From NCBI GenBank assembly GCA_964354255.1, contig CAYGYX010000009.1, positions 1-46,126 on the forward strand: 46,126 nt of DNA, read 5' to 3'. The notes below the pieces were generated by a model. The model saw nothing but the letters and a program-made list of their open reading frames with translations, did no database searches and was not told the origin of the DNA. The position numbers were made by a program, and so were the translations under genes. Below, piece by piece: positions 1 to 7,728 of this stretch; within the stretch, counting starts at the first letter, position 1, and every line of letters begins with the position of its first letter. This stretch comes from VGBK01 sp964354255 (GTDB taxonomy: Bacteria; Actinomycetota; Acidimicrobiia; Spongiisociales; UBA11373).

Positions 1-92
1 GTGACCTCCGCTGCCCCCGGGACTGGCGCGGCTTCCGCAGAGATGGGAGGACGGTCATCTCGACGGATGGCCCCGGGGGCTGCGGCGGTCAT
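1..92 (-). CDS. Partial unknown protein, N-terminal 30 codons, runs off left edge
   Basis: Reading leftwards from an ATG at 92, the frame stays open to the window edge and gives an Ala/Pro-rich N-terminus beginning MTAAAPGAIRRDD. I recognise no domain. The main support is a promoter-like pair upstream, TTGCAC and TATCTA separated by 17 bases, which would place transcription start on or next to the ATG (a leaderless mRNA). The opposite strand is also open here, so the call rests on the promoter. It could be the start of a regulator or a secreted protein, but the visible part is too short to say. Confidence 0.35.
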   Translation of the reverse strand, partial: MTAAAPGAIRRDDRPPISAEAAPVPGAAEV

Positions 93-98
93 GGCATG

Positions 99-127
99 TA
101 GATACAACTAACAGCACTTAGGTGCAA
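99..127 (-). promoter_or_regulatory. Putative sigma70-type promoter for the left-edge gene
   Basis: On the minus strand a -35-like TTGCAC (127-122) and a -10-like TATCTA (104-99) are separated by exactly 17 bases. The -10 ends six bases before the ATG at 92, so a leaderless transcript is expected. This is a motif match only. Confidence 0.4.
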
Positions 128-164
128 CCGGCATGGAGCCGGGGCGCGAAAGAAAGGCCTGGGG

Positions 165-2621
165 CTAGCCGCCGCTCTGGTAGACGGTGTAGCGGATCAC
201 CACCACGGTGTCCTCCGTGATCATGACCCCCTCCCGGGGCCGGGTGGCGAGCACCCGACCGCGTTCCGCCGGGTCCGACACGGGCACGGTCACCAGCTCC
301 CAGCTGAAGTCGATCTCGGTGGCCTCCCGCAGGGTGCGCAAGATGGCGACCGCCTCGGCCGGGCTCAGGCCCACCAGGTCGACCATGGCCACCTGCGGGG
401 CCTTGCCGTTGGAGACTTCCAGCTTCACCACCTCACCCTGGCGGATCTTCTCGGGGTGCTCCGGGTCCTGGGAGACCACCTCGTCCTCGGGCTTCTCGGA
501 GTTGACGTACTCGAACCCGACGTCGAAGCCGGCCTCGTAGAGATCGTCGGTGGCCTCCTCGAGCTCCATGCCGACCACGTCGGGGACTTCCTCGCGCGGG
601 GTCTGGTAGTAGAGCTCGACTCCCTCCGGGTCGCGGGGGAACTCGAGCACTGGGAGGTCCTCGGTGACGATCTCCATGTAGTCCCGCCAGATAGGGGCGG
701 CCACGTTCGAGCCCCAGACCGTTTCGTAATACGTCCCGTTGATGACCAGGTTGCGCATCTCCACCTGGCTGTCGGGGAAGCCCACCCACACCGAAGTGGT
801 GTATTGCGGGATGAAGCCGATGAACCACACGTCGGTGTTGTCTTCGTGGGTGCCGGTCTTGCCCGCTTGCGGGCGCCCGATCCAGGCGTTCCCACCGGTG
901 CCGTTGGTGATCACCTGCTCCATGGTGTTGACCACCGCGGCGGCCAGGGCGCCGTCCAAGGCCCGGGTGCGCTGTGTCTCGTGCTCGTAGACCACATTGC
1001 CGTCGGCGTCTTCGATGCGCTCGATGAGGTAGTTGTCCACCCGCCACCCGTAGTTGGCCAGGGTCGAGTAGCCGGCGGCCATCTCGAGAGGGCTCACCGC
1101 CGAGGCGCCGAGGACTATGGCCGGCACCGACCCCAGCGGCGACTTGATCCCCATGCGGTGGGCCACCTCGGCGATCTTGTCGGCCCCCACCTCTACCGCC
1201 ACCTGGCAGAACACCGCATTGGTGGAGGCGATGAGGGCCTGCTCCAGTGTCCGGATGCTGCCCTCGCTGGGGCCCCCCCGGCAGACCCAGGGCTCGGCGC
1301 CTCCGTAGTCGAGGGTCTGGGGGGAGGAGTCGGCCCAATAGGAGCGCAGTGGCCAGCCGTTCTCCAGGGCGGCCACCAGGCCGAAGGGCTTGAAGGCCGA
1401 CCCCGGGTTGCGCCGCCCCTTGGTAGCGATGTCGTAGGTGCGCTGGCCGGCCTGGTAGTCCTCGCCGAACTCGAGCCCGGAGGCCATGACGATCGTGCCG
1501 CCGGTGCGGTTGTCGACCATCGCGATGGACCCGGTGGGGCCGCTCTCGCCCGGAGGGAACCACTGCTGCAGCAGTTCCTGCGCCGCCTGCTGGAGGGAGT
1601 AGTTGACGGTGACGTAGATCTTCAAGCCCCCGCCTCCCTCGCAGGTGGTGTCGTCGGCCGGGCAGCCGAACAGGGCCCGCTTGCGTTGCAGGTAGGTATC
1701 GCCCAGGCCGTAGACGGGGTCGTTGAGCACCGCCTCCTTGGCAGCGATGAGCACCTGGGGGGCCAGCGTCTGGAACTCCCGATGGGGCACGGTCACCAGC
1801 GGCTCCGCCTCCGCGGTGGCCGCCTCGTCGGCGGTGATGTAGCCCTCGTCCAGCATCTCGTCGATGACGCGGTTGCGCGCTTCCAGCGGGTCGTCGGCCC
1901 GGCGCCGGAGGTCGTAGAGGGTGGGGTTGCGGATGGGGACGGCGAGGGCCGCCGCCTCGGCGATCGACAGCTCGTCGAGTTCCTTGCCGAAGTACTCCTG
2001 GGCGGCCGCCCGCACCCCGTAGGCGTTGTTCCCGAAGTAGGTGGAGTTCAGGTAGAACTCGAGGATCTGCTCCTTGGGGTAACGCCGCTCCAGTTCCATG
2101 GCGATGGCCGCCTCGGAGACCTTGCGCCGCAGGGTGGGCTCGGTGCCGATGAAGTTCTGCTTGACCACCTGCTGAGTGATGGTGGACCCGCCCTGGGTGG
2201 TGGCACCCCCGCCGAGGTTGCCGACCAGCGCCCGGACGATGGCCTGGTGGTCGATGCCGGGGTGCTCCCAGAACTCGGCGTCCTCGGCCGAGACGACGGC
2301 CGCCACCACCAGGTCGGGGATCTCCTCAAAGGGGACCGGCTGGCTGTTGCGCTCGGTCAGCTCCCCGAGGAGCACCCGATCGGCGGTGTAGACCTCCGAG
2401 AGACGGCCGATGTCGGGCAGATCGAGGGAGAGCGAGGCCACGTCGGGGATCCAGGCCCGGCTGAGGGCATCGAGGCTGCCGTAGGCGGCGTTGCCGCCGA
2501 GGAAGGCGAGAAGGCCGAACCAGCCCGAAGAGACGACGGCGATGGCGGCCAGCACGGCGAGGGCAATGAGCCGCCTGCCACGCCGATCCCTGTTCTCGGC
2601 CTGGTGAATGGAGATCTCCAT
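165..2621 (-). CDS. Class A penicillin-binding protein (glycosyltransferase/transpeptidase) with two PASTA domains
   Basis: Bifunctional peptidoglycan synthase, 818 aa, anchored in the membrane and acting outside it. A short cytoplasmic N-terminus is followed by one membrane segment (about 18-42). The GT51 glycosyltransferase domain follows with SAEDAEFWEHPGID (catalytic Glu113) and GGSTITQQ. The transpeptidase domain has SxxK at Ser408-Lys411 (GSAFKPF), an SxN motif (STNAVF) and KTGT at 588. Two PASTA-like repeats occupy roughly 675-815, a layout typical of actinobacterial PonA-type enzymes. PASTA domains generally bind muropeptides or peptidoglycan. It stands alone, divergent from the lpdA-like gene. 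The start codon lies inside a perfect 14-bp palindrome (2608-2621). All catalytic motifs are present, so it should be active. Confidence 0.95.
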   Translation of the reverse strand: MEISIHQAENRDRRGRRLIALAVLAAIAVVSSGWFGLLAFLGGNAAYGSLDALSRAWIPDVASLSLDLPDIGRLSEVYTADRVLLGELTERNSQPVPFEEIPDLVVAAVVSAEDAEFWEHPGIDHQAIVRALVGNLGGGATTQGGSTITQQVVKQNFIGTEPTLRRKVSEAAIAMELERRYPKEQILEFYLNSTYFGNNAYGVRAAAQEYFGKELDELSIAEAAALAVPIRNPTLYDLRRRADDPLEARNRVIDEMLDEGYITADEAATAEAEPLVTVPHREFQTLAPQVLIAAKEAVLNDPVYGLGDTYLQRKRALFGCPADDTTCEGGGGLKIYVTVNYSLQQAAQELLQQWFPPGESGPTGSIAMVDNRTGGTIVMASGLEFGEDYQAGQRTYDIATKGRRNPGSAFKPFGLVAALENGWPLRSYWADSSPQTLDYGGAEPWVCRGGPSEGSIRTLEQALIASTNAVFCQVAVEVGADKIAEVAHRMGIKSPLGSVPAIVLGASAVSPLEMAAGYSTLANYGWRVDNYLIERIEDADGNVVYEHETQRTRALDGALAAAVVNTMEQVITNGTGGNAWIGRPQAGKTGTHEDNTDVWFIGFIPQYTTSVWVGFPDSQVEMRNLVINGTYYETVWGSNVAAPIWRDYMEIVTEDLPVLEFPRDPEGVELYYQTPREEVPDVVGMELEEATDDLYEAGFDVGFEYVNSEKPEDEVVSQDPEHPEKIRQGEVVKLEVSNGKAPQVAMVDLVGLSPAEAVAILRTLREATEIDFSWELVTVPVSDPAERGRVLATRPREGVMITEDTVVVIRYTVYQSGG
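2608..2621. repeat. 14-bp perfect palindrome spanning the PBP start codon
   Basis: The sequence ATGGAGATCTCCAT equals its own reverse complement and includes the ATG of the penicillin-binding protein. It could fold over the start codon in mRNA or be a protein-binding site, but chance is possible. Confidence 0.4.
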
Positions 2622-2687
2622 CGGCTACCCCGTCGGACGTCCCGAGGAGGCCCGGCGGTTCCCGCGCAGCATCCGGCCTCGGCGGGC

Positions 2688-2693
2688 AGTGTA
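2688..2693 (-). promoter_or_regulatory. Putative -10 element for the PBP gene
   Basis: TACACT on the minus strand fits the actinobacterial TANNNT form of the -10 box and would give a leader of about 60 bases before the ATG at 2621. No convincing -35 box sits at 16-18 bases. Confidence 0.3.
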
Positions 2694-2833
2694 ACGACGC
2701 GCTCGGGTTGTGAAGGGATGGCACCCAGGCGTCCGGCGCGAGGCCGGTCGGCCCGTGCTGCCCCTTTCCTCGGCAGGCTCCGGTTCCCGCAGCCGGCGAG
2801 GTGCCGGTGGCTCTCCTCGGGATCCCCGACGGC

Positions 2834-2839
2834 TACCGT
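2834..2839 (+). promoter_or_regulatory. -10 element for a leaderless lpdA-like mRNA
   Basis: TACCGT lies eight bases before the GTG at 2848, with no Shine-Dalgarno sequence between them. The same TANNNT-to-start spacing recurs at several genes in this window. Confidence 0.4.
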
Positions 2840-2847
2840 CTCCGTCT

Positions 2848-4206
2848 GTGAGCCGGCCGACTCGTTTCCTGGTGATGGGCGGTGGACCCGCCGGAAGCAG
2901 CGCCGCCGCCGTCGCGGTCGTCGGGGGGGCCGAGGTGACGCTGGTCGAGTCCGAGGTGGTCGGCGGCGCCTCCCAGCTGCGGGACTGCATCCCCTCCAAG
3001 GCGTTGGTCGCCAGCGCCAACGGCCTGGCCGCCATCCGGGCCGGCGGCCATTTCGGCCGCGCCGATCCCGGGCCCCTGCGGCCCGACGTCGCTCGTCTCG
3101 CCGAACGGCGGCTGTCGGTTGCCTCCCTCCTGTCGGCCTCGCTTGTCGGGCGCCTGGAGGCGCTGGGCGTCACTCTGGAGAACGGCTGGGCCCGCTTCAC
3201 CGGGCCCGGTACCGCCGCGGTGAGCACCGCCTCGGGGGAGCGGGCACTGGAGTTCGATGATGCCCTGATTGCCACGGGGTCGCTGCCCCGCGTCCCCGCC
3301 TGGGCGGAGGTGGACGGTGAGTTAGTGCTCACCTCCCGGCAGGCCTACTGCCTGCCGGGCACGCCCGAGCACGCGGTGATCATCGGGGCCGGGTCGACCG
3401 GCGTCGAGTTTGCTCACATCTTCTCCAGCCTGGGGGCGAGGGTGACGCTGCTCACGGGCCGGGGACGGGTGTTGCCCCGCACCGACGAGGAGGCGGCCGT
3501 CGCCCTCGAGGAGGAGTTCGCCGAGCGAGGAGTGACCGTGCTGCGCGGGGCCCGGGCGAAGTCGGCCCGCCGGCGGGGTGCCGGGGTGGAGGTCACGACC
3601 GAGGACGGCCGGGTGGTGGGCGGATCCCACGCCTTGCTGGCGGTGGGGCTTCGGCCGGCTTGCGGGAACCTGGGCCTGGAGGCGGCGGGGGTGGCCCTGG
3701 ACGGGGAGGCAGTTGGGGTGGATGCCTACCAGCGCACCTCCGCGCCCCACGTCTACGCGGCCGGGGACGTGACCGGCGGGCTGATGCTCAGTTCGGTGGC
3801 TGCCGCCGAGGGCGCGGTGGTGGGGAGGCTGGTGCTCGGCCTGGACGCCGTGGCCGTCGATCCGCAGAAGGCCGCCCAGGCGGTGTTCACCGAGCCGGAG
3901 ATCGCCTGGGTGGGGCTGCAGGAGGCCGAGGCGGCCGCCGCCGGGCGCCGGGTGAGGGTCTCTCGAGTGGGTTTCACCACCAATCCCAAGGCCCTGCTCC
4001 AGCCCCGGCCGCGCGGTTTCGTCAAGATCCTCAGCGATCCGGCCGGCGACGTGGTGCTGGGGGGCACGGTGGTCGGCCGCCAGGCCGCCGAACTGATCGG
4101 GATCCTCGCCCTGGCGGTGAAGGCCGGGCTGGCGCGTTCCGTGGTGGCCGAGACCCTCATGGCTTACCCCTCCCTGGCCGAGACCGTCTCCGCCGCCGCT
4201 CGCTGA
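2848..4206 (+). CDS. lpdA: LpdA-like flavoprotein, probable NAD(P)H:quinone reductase
   Basis: A 452-aa member of the flavoprotein disulfide reductase family with an N-terminal FAD-binding motif (GGGPAGSSAA, 11-20), a central NAD(P)-binding fold (IIGAGSTGVEFAHIFSSLG), the second FAD motif (VYAAGDVTGG) and a dimerisation domain. The active-site loop reads GGASQLRDCIPSK, so the first cysteine of the usual pair is Ser42 and only Cys47 remains. The C-terminal His-Glu pair of dihydrolipoamide dehydrogenases is also missing (AYPSLAETVS instead of a HxHPTLSE-like motif). From memory, the same losses characterise Mycobacterium LpdA (Rv3303c), which reduces quinones and not lipoamide. The GTG start was chosen because it directly precedes the FAD motif and follows a -10-like box; upstream codons in the same frame look non-coding. 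It does not appear to share an operon. Confidence 0.85.
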   Translation: MSRPTRFLVMGGGPAGSSAAAVAVVGGAEVTLVESEVVGGASQLRDCIPSKALVASANGLAAIRAGGHFGRADPGPLRPDVARLAERRLSVASLLSASLVGRLEALGVTLENGWARFTGPGTAAVSTASGERALEFDDALIATGSLPRVPAWAEVDGELVLTSRQAYCLPGTPEHAVIIGAGSTGVEFAHIFSSLGARVTLLTGRGRVLPRTDEEAAVALEEEFAERGVTVLRGARAKSARRRGAGVEVTTEDGRVVGGSHALLAVGLRPACGNLGLEAAGVALDGEAVGVDAYQRTSAPHVYAAGDVTGGLMLSSVAAAEGAVVGRLVLGLDAVAVDPQKAAQAVFTEPEIAWVGLQEAEAAAAGRRVRVSRVGFTTNPKALLQPRPRGFVKILSDPAGDVVLGGTVVGRQAAELIGILALAVKAGLARSVVAETLMAYPSLAETVSAAAR

Positions 4207-4208
4207 AT

Positions 4209-4222
4209 GCCGGGTGGCCGGC
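4209..4222. terminator. Short GC hairpin between convergent genes
   Basis: GCCGG-GTGG-CCGGC forms a perfect 5-bp stem three bases after the lpdA stop, in the 49-base gap between convergent lpdA and moeA. There is no T-run, so it could only be a weak or factor-assisted terminator. Confidence 0.25.
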
Positions 4223-4255
4223 GCAGGGTGAGGGCGCGCCGGAAGGCCGGCCCTC

Positions 4256-6190
4256 CTAGGCGCTGAAGCCCAACTCCCGCAGGCGGGCCCGCACAGAAGC
4301 GTCCTCGAGGAGTTCGGCGAAGGCGGCCACGGCGGGGCGAGAGCGGCGCTCGTCGAGTACCGCCAGGTCGAACCGCTCCTCCTGGACGAACAGGAAGCCG
4401 AGGCCGGCGGCAGACGCGATCACGTCGAGGGTCACTCCCCAGTCGGCGCGCCCCTGGGCGACCGCCGCGGCCACGGCGTGGTGGGTACGCGGCTGGTTGG
4501 TGTAGCCGTCGGGGTGGAGGCCACCCAGCAGGCGGTCGATGAGGACCCGGGTGCCGCTCCCCGGATTGCGGTTGACCATCCTGTGCCCCCCATCCCGCAC
4601 GGTGGCGAGGAAGGCGGGGAGGTCGGGAGCATCGAGGCCGGGGGTGCCCCGACGGAAGGCTATTCCCTGCCGCCGTCCGTACCCGCCGAGCAGGCCGATC
4701 CCCGGGGGAAGGAAGGGGCGGTTGTACTCGCCGGTGGCCTCGTCCATGAGGTGGATGCCGGCGACGTCTCCTTCGCCCCGGGCCAGGGCGGCCAGCCCGG
4801 CGGTGGAGCCCACCTTGATCGACTTGACGGCGAAGCCGCGCTCGGCGAGCAGGCCCAGCAGGAAGTCGAGGCCGACGCAGTGGCTGCCGATGGCCACCAG
4901 GTCGGCAGGGCGCACCGCCCGGTGGATGAGGCGGACGGCGACCCGCTCTCCCTCGCCGACGTATTCGGTGGCCGCCGGGATGCGCAGGAAGCCGTCGGCC
5001 CGGCCGAAGGCGGTGACACTCCCCGAACCGGCCCCCAGTGGGTAAGCGGCGAGGCCGGCCTGGCCCTCCACGAGATCGACCAGCACGTACTCGGTGCGGC
5101 CCGCCTCCGAGTTGATCCGCAACGGTGCCACTGCCTCGACCACGGCCGCTTCTTCCTCCGGCCGCCCGGCGAGGCGGCGGAGTAGGGGGGCGACGAACTC
5201 GTGGAAGGTGAAGACCGCCGAAGTGGGGAAACCGGGAAGCACCACCACTGGCCGCCCGGCGACGACGGCGAGGAGGATGGGCTTGCCGGGCTTGAGGGCC
5301 ACCCCGTGCACCACCACCCCGGGGGACCCGGGCAGGCGCCCGGCCAGGCGGTGCACGACTGCGGCGTTCAGGTCCCCCTCGCCCTTGGAGGTGCCGCCGG
5401 AGAGGAGCACCACGTCGACGGCGCCGGGCCCGATCAGCAGACCCTCGAGGGCCTCCTCGAGCCGCGGCTCGTCGTCCGGCAGGACGCCGGCCGGCACGGG
5501 GTCGCCGCCCAGCTCGGCCACCGCATCGAGCAGCATGCGCTGGTTGGAGTCGTACACCGAGCCGGTGGGGAGGGGAGCTCCCGGGGGGACAATCTCGTTG
5601 CCGGTGGACAGCACTGCCACCCGGGGCCGGCGCACCACGCGGACCCGGTCGAGCCCGACCGCCGCCAGCACCCCGCCGTCCTGCGAGGTGAGCACCCGCC
5701 GGCGGAGCAGTACCAGATCGCCGCGGCCGATGTCCGATCCGGCGAAAGTCAGGTTGTTCCCCGGGGCCACCGGCCGCTGCACGTCGATGCCCCCACCCGC
5801 CGGCTGGGTGTGCTCCACCATGACCACCGCATCGGCGCCGCGTGGGACCACCCCGCCGGTGGCGATGGGCACCGCCCACCCCGCCTCCACCTGAAAACCC
5901 GGCGGCGGCTCCTGCCCGGCGGCCAACGAGAGGGTGGAGACGCGGAGGGGCACGGGACGCAGCTCCTCGGCTCCGAAGGTGTCGGCCGCCCGCACCGCGA
6001 AGCCGTCGACGTTGCTGCGGTCGAAGGCGGGCACGTCGACCGGGGCGGCGACGTCGGCAGCCAGCACCCGTCCTCGCGCCTCGGCCAGGGGCACCCATTC
6101 GTCGGACGGGGCCAGGTGGGCGCAGGCGGCGGTGAAGCGGCGGTGGGCCTCCGCCTCGTCCACCACGTCGAGGAACTGGCGCTGTCTCAC
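4256..6190 (-). CDS. moeA: Molybdopterin molybdotransferase MoeA with C-terminal periplasmic-binding-protein-like domain
   Basis: 644 aa. Residues about 1-410 are a MoeA module, with the N-terminal segment (VDVPAFDRSNVDGFAVRAAD), the domain 3 motif VAVLSTGNEIVPPG, a nucleotide-site region (LLSGGTSKGEGD) and the PGFPTS loop. MoeA inserts molybdate into adenylylated molybdopterin. Residues about 430-640 resemble the PBP-like domain (PF12727) found fused to MoeA or to helix-turn-helix regulators, with VGLDFLLGLLAERGF, NRNPGSGTRVLID and a C-terminal GVTLDVIASAAGLGFLF stretch. That part may bind molybdate or another small ligand, which is inference. Start GTG overlaps the stop of the MoaD-MoeA gene (GTGA), so the two are translationally coupled and this gene is last in a probable cyd-moe operon. 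Confidence 0.9.
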   Translation of the reverse strand: MRQRQFLDVVDEAEAHRRFTAACAHLAPSDEWVPLAEARGRVLAADVAAPVDVPAFDRSNVDGFAVRAADTFGAEELRPVPLRVSTLSLAAGQEPPPGFQVEAGWAVPIATGGVVPRGADAVVMVEHTQPAGGGIDVQRPVAPGNNLTFAGSDIGRGDLVLLRRRVLTSQDGGVLAAVGLDRVRVVRRPRVAVLSTGNEIVPPGAPLPTGSVYDSNQRMLLDAVAELGGDPVPAGVLPDDEPRLEEALEGLLIGPGAVDVVLLSGGTSKGEGDLNAAVVHRLAGRLPGSPGVVVHGVALKPGKPILLAVVAGRPVVVLPGFPTSAVFTFHEFVAPLLRRLAGRPEEEAAVVEAVAPLRINSEAGRTEYVLVDLVEGQAGLAAYPLGAGSGSVTAFGRADGFLRIPAATEYVGEGERVAVRLIHRAVRPADLVAIGSHCVGLDFLLGLLAERGFAVKSIKVGSTAGLAALARGEGDVAGIHLMDEATGEYNRPFLPPGIGLLGGYGRRQGIAFRRGTPGLDAPDLPAFLATVRDGGHRMVNRNPGSGTRVLIDRLLGGLHPDGYTNQPRTHHAVAAAVAQGRADWGVTLDVIASAAGLGFLFVQEERFDLAVLDERRSRPAVAAFAELLEDASVRARLRELGFSA

Positions 6191-7698
6191 CCTGCTCCCC
6201 CCGCCGGTCGGTACAGGTGCACCTCGACCTCCGTACCCTCGGGGAAGCCCTCCGATCCCTCCGGGATGACGACGAACCCGTCGGCGGAGGTCACCGAGGA
6301 GAGCGCCGAGGCTCCCCCGATGGCGACGGGCTCGACCCGGCCGGAGCGCACCCGCACCCGGGCGTAGTCGGTGCGCCCTATCTGGGAGACCAGGCGGGCA
6401 GCCAGTGGGAGGGAGGCCACCGGGTAGGGCAGGGCGGCGGGGAGGCCGCCCAGGGTGCGGATCACCGGCCCGGCGAAGAAGTCGTAGGCCACCAGGCAGG
6501 ACACCGGGTTACCGGGGAGGAGGAGCACCGGCGTGTCCCCGATTCGGCCGATGCCGGTGGGGGAGGAGGGGCGCATGGCCACCCCGTGCACCGGCAGTTG
6601 CCCCAGTTCGGCGACCAGCAGCGGCACCCAGTCCTCCCGGCCCACCGAGGCCGCCCCGGCGGTGACGATCACCTCCGCGCCCGGCCGGCTCAGCGCCTCC
6701 CGCAGGGCCGCCGGGTCGTCGGGAAGGCGCAAGGACTCCTCCACTGCTCCACCGTCACGGGCTACCAGCGCCGCCAGCATGGGGCCGTTGCTGTCGGCGA
6801 TCTGGCTCCCGGTGGGGCGCTCGCCTGCCGGGAGCAGTTCGTTGCCCGAGACGATGAGGCGCACCCGGGGGCGCCGGTGGACGGCGACCCGGGGGCACCC
6901 GATGCTGGAGAGCAGGCCGACGTCCTGGGGGAGCAGGCGCCGCCCGGCAGGCACCACCGGGTCGCCGCGGCGAACGTCCTCACCCACCCGGCCGACGTTG
7001 CGGCCCGCCGCGATCGCGGCCGTGACCTCCAGACGGCCTGCGACCTCGGCGGCATCTTCGGCGCGCAGCACCGCGTCGGCGCCCGGTGGGAGGGGAGCCC
7101 CGGTCATGATGCGGCAGGCGCTGCCGGGGGTCACGGGCCCGGCGCCGGGCCGGCCGGGCATCGACTCCCCGCCGATGGTGAGGATCACCGGGCCATAGGG
7201 GGAGGAACCGAAGGTGTCGGCCGCCCGGAGCGCGTAGCCGTCCATGGTCGCCCGGGGGAAGGGGGGAACGTCCACGTCGCTGACCACCTGGGCGGCGGCC
7301 ACCCGCCCGGCGCATTCGGCCAGGGGCACCTCCTCGGCCGGCAGGGGGTCCACTCCCTCGAGGGCGGCGGCGAGGGCCTCGGCCACGGTGGTGCGATGGC
7401 GGAAGCCGCGCATGCGCACGTCGTCGGCACCGCCTCCCACCGCCACCAGGAGGCGCAGGGTGTCGCCGGCGGCGAGGGGCGCCGAAGCCCATTCCCCCCT
7501 GGGGAGGCGGCGGTCCCCGTGGAACACCAGGAGGTGGCGGTGGATGCGCCCGGCCCGGTCCACCATCCGGGGACGGAGGTCGGGATGGGCGGCGAAGAGC
7601 GCCTCGAAGGCCTCGCCCACGGTGCTCCCCGCCACCTGGACCGACGCGGCCCCGGCCGCATGGGGGCGGAGCACCGCGGGCAGCAGGATGGTCGCCAT
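6187..7698 (-). CDS. MoaD-MoeA fusion protein (molybdenum cofactor synthesis)
   Basis: 503 aa from the ATG at 7698. Residues 1-90 look like a MoaD/ThiS ubiquitin-like sulfur carrier (starts ATILLPAVLRPHA, ends DTLRLLVAVGGG). From about 95 onward it is MoeA, with VDVPPFPRATMDGYALRAAD, VRLIVSGNELLPAG, a TAGAASVGREDW loop and LLPGNPVSC. MoaD normally needs a free C-terminal Gly-Gly for thiocarboxylation; here the Gly88-90 run is buried at the fusion joint. Either the chain is cut there, or the domain works in another way. An alternative GTG at 7728 directly abuts the cydC stop, but the ATG fits MoaD N-termini better. The gene sits 30 bases after cydC and overlaps the downstream moeA by four bases. 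Confidence 0.87.
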   Translation of the reverse strand: MATILLPAVLRPHAAGAASVQVAGSTVGEAFEALFAAHPDLRPRMVDRAGRIHRHLLVFHGDRRLPRGEWASAPLAAGDTLRLLVAVGGGADDVRMRGFRHRTTVAEALAAALEGVDPLPAEEVPLAECAGRVAAAQVVSDVDVPPFPRATMDGYALRAADTFGSSPYGPVILTIGGESMPGRPGAGPVTPGSACRIMTGAPLPPGADAVLRAEDAAEVAGRLEVTAAIAAGRNVGRVGEDVRRGDPVVPAGRRLLPQDVGLLSSIGCPRVAVHRRPRVRLIVSGNELLPAGERPTGSQIADSNGPMLAALVARDGGAVEESLRLPDDPAALREALSRPGAEVIVTAGAASVGREDWVPLLVAELGQLPVHGVAMRPSSPTGIGRIGDTPVLLLPGNPVSCLVAYDFFAGPVIRTLGGLPAALPYPVASLPLAARLVSQIGRTDYARVRVRSGRVEPVAIGGASALSSVTSADGFVVIPEGSEGFPEGTEVEVHLYRPAGGAG

Positions 7699-7728
7699 GG
7701 CCCGGCCGAACCTAGCAGCGAGCGGCAC

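Noticed and set aside
1..111. Open plus-strand frame at the left edge
   Set aside because: It ends at TAA (109-111) with no similarity. The minus-strand frame has a promoter-like pair, so it was preferred, with low confidence.
2625..2672. 15-codon upstream frame ending next to the PBP start
   Set aside because: No ribosome site or conservation evidence; too short to call.
456..3260. Very long open frame antisense to the penicillin-binding protein
   Set aside because: Low-complexity Arg/Gly/Val/His-rich translation with no domain, mirrored by a motif-complete gene on the other strand; typical of high-GC antisense frames.
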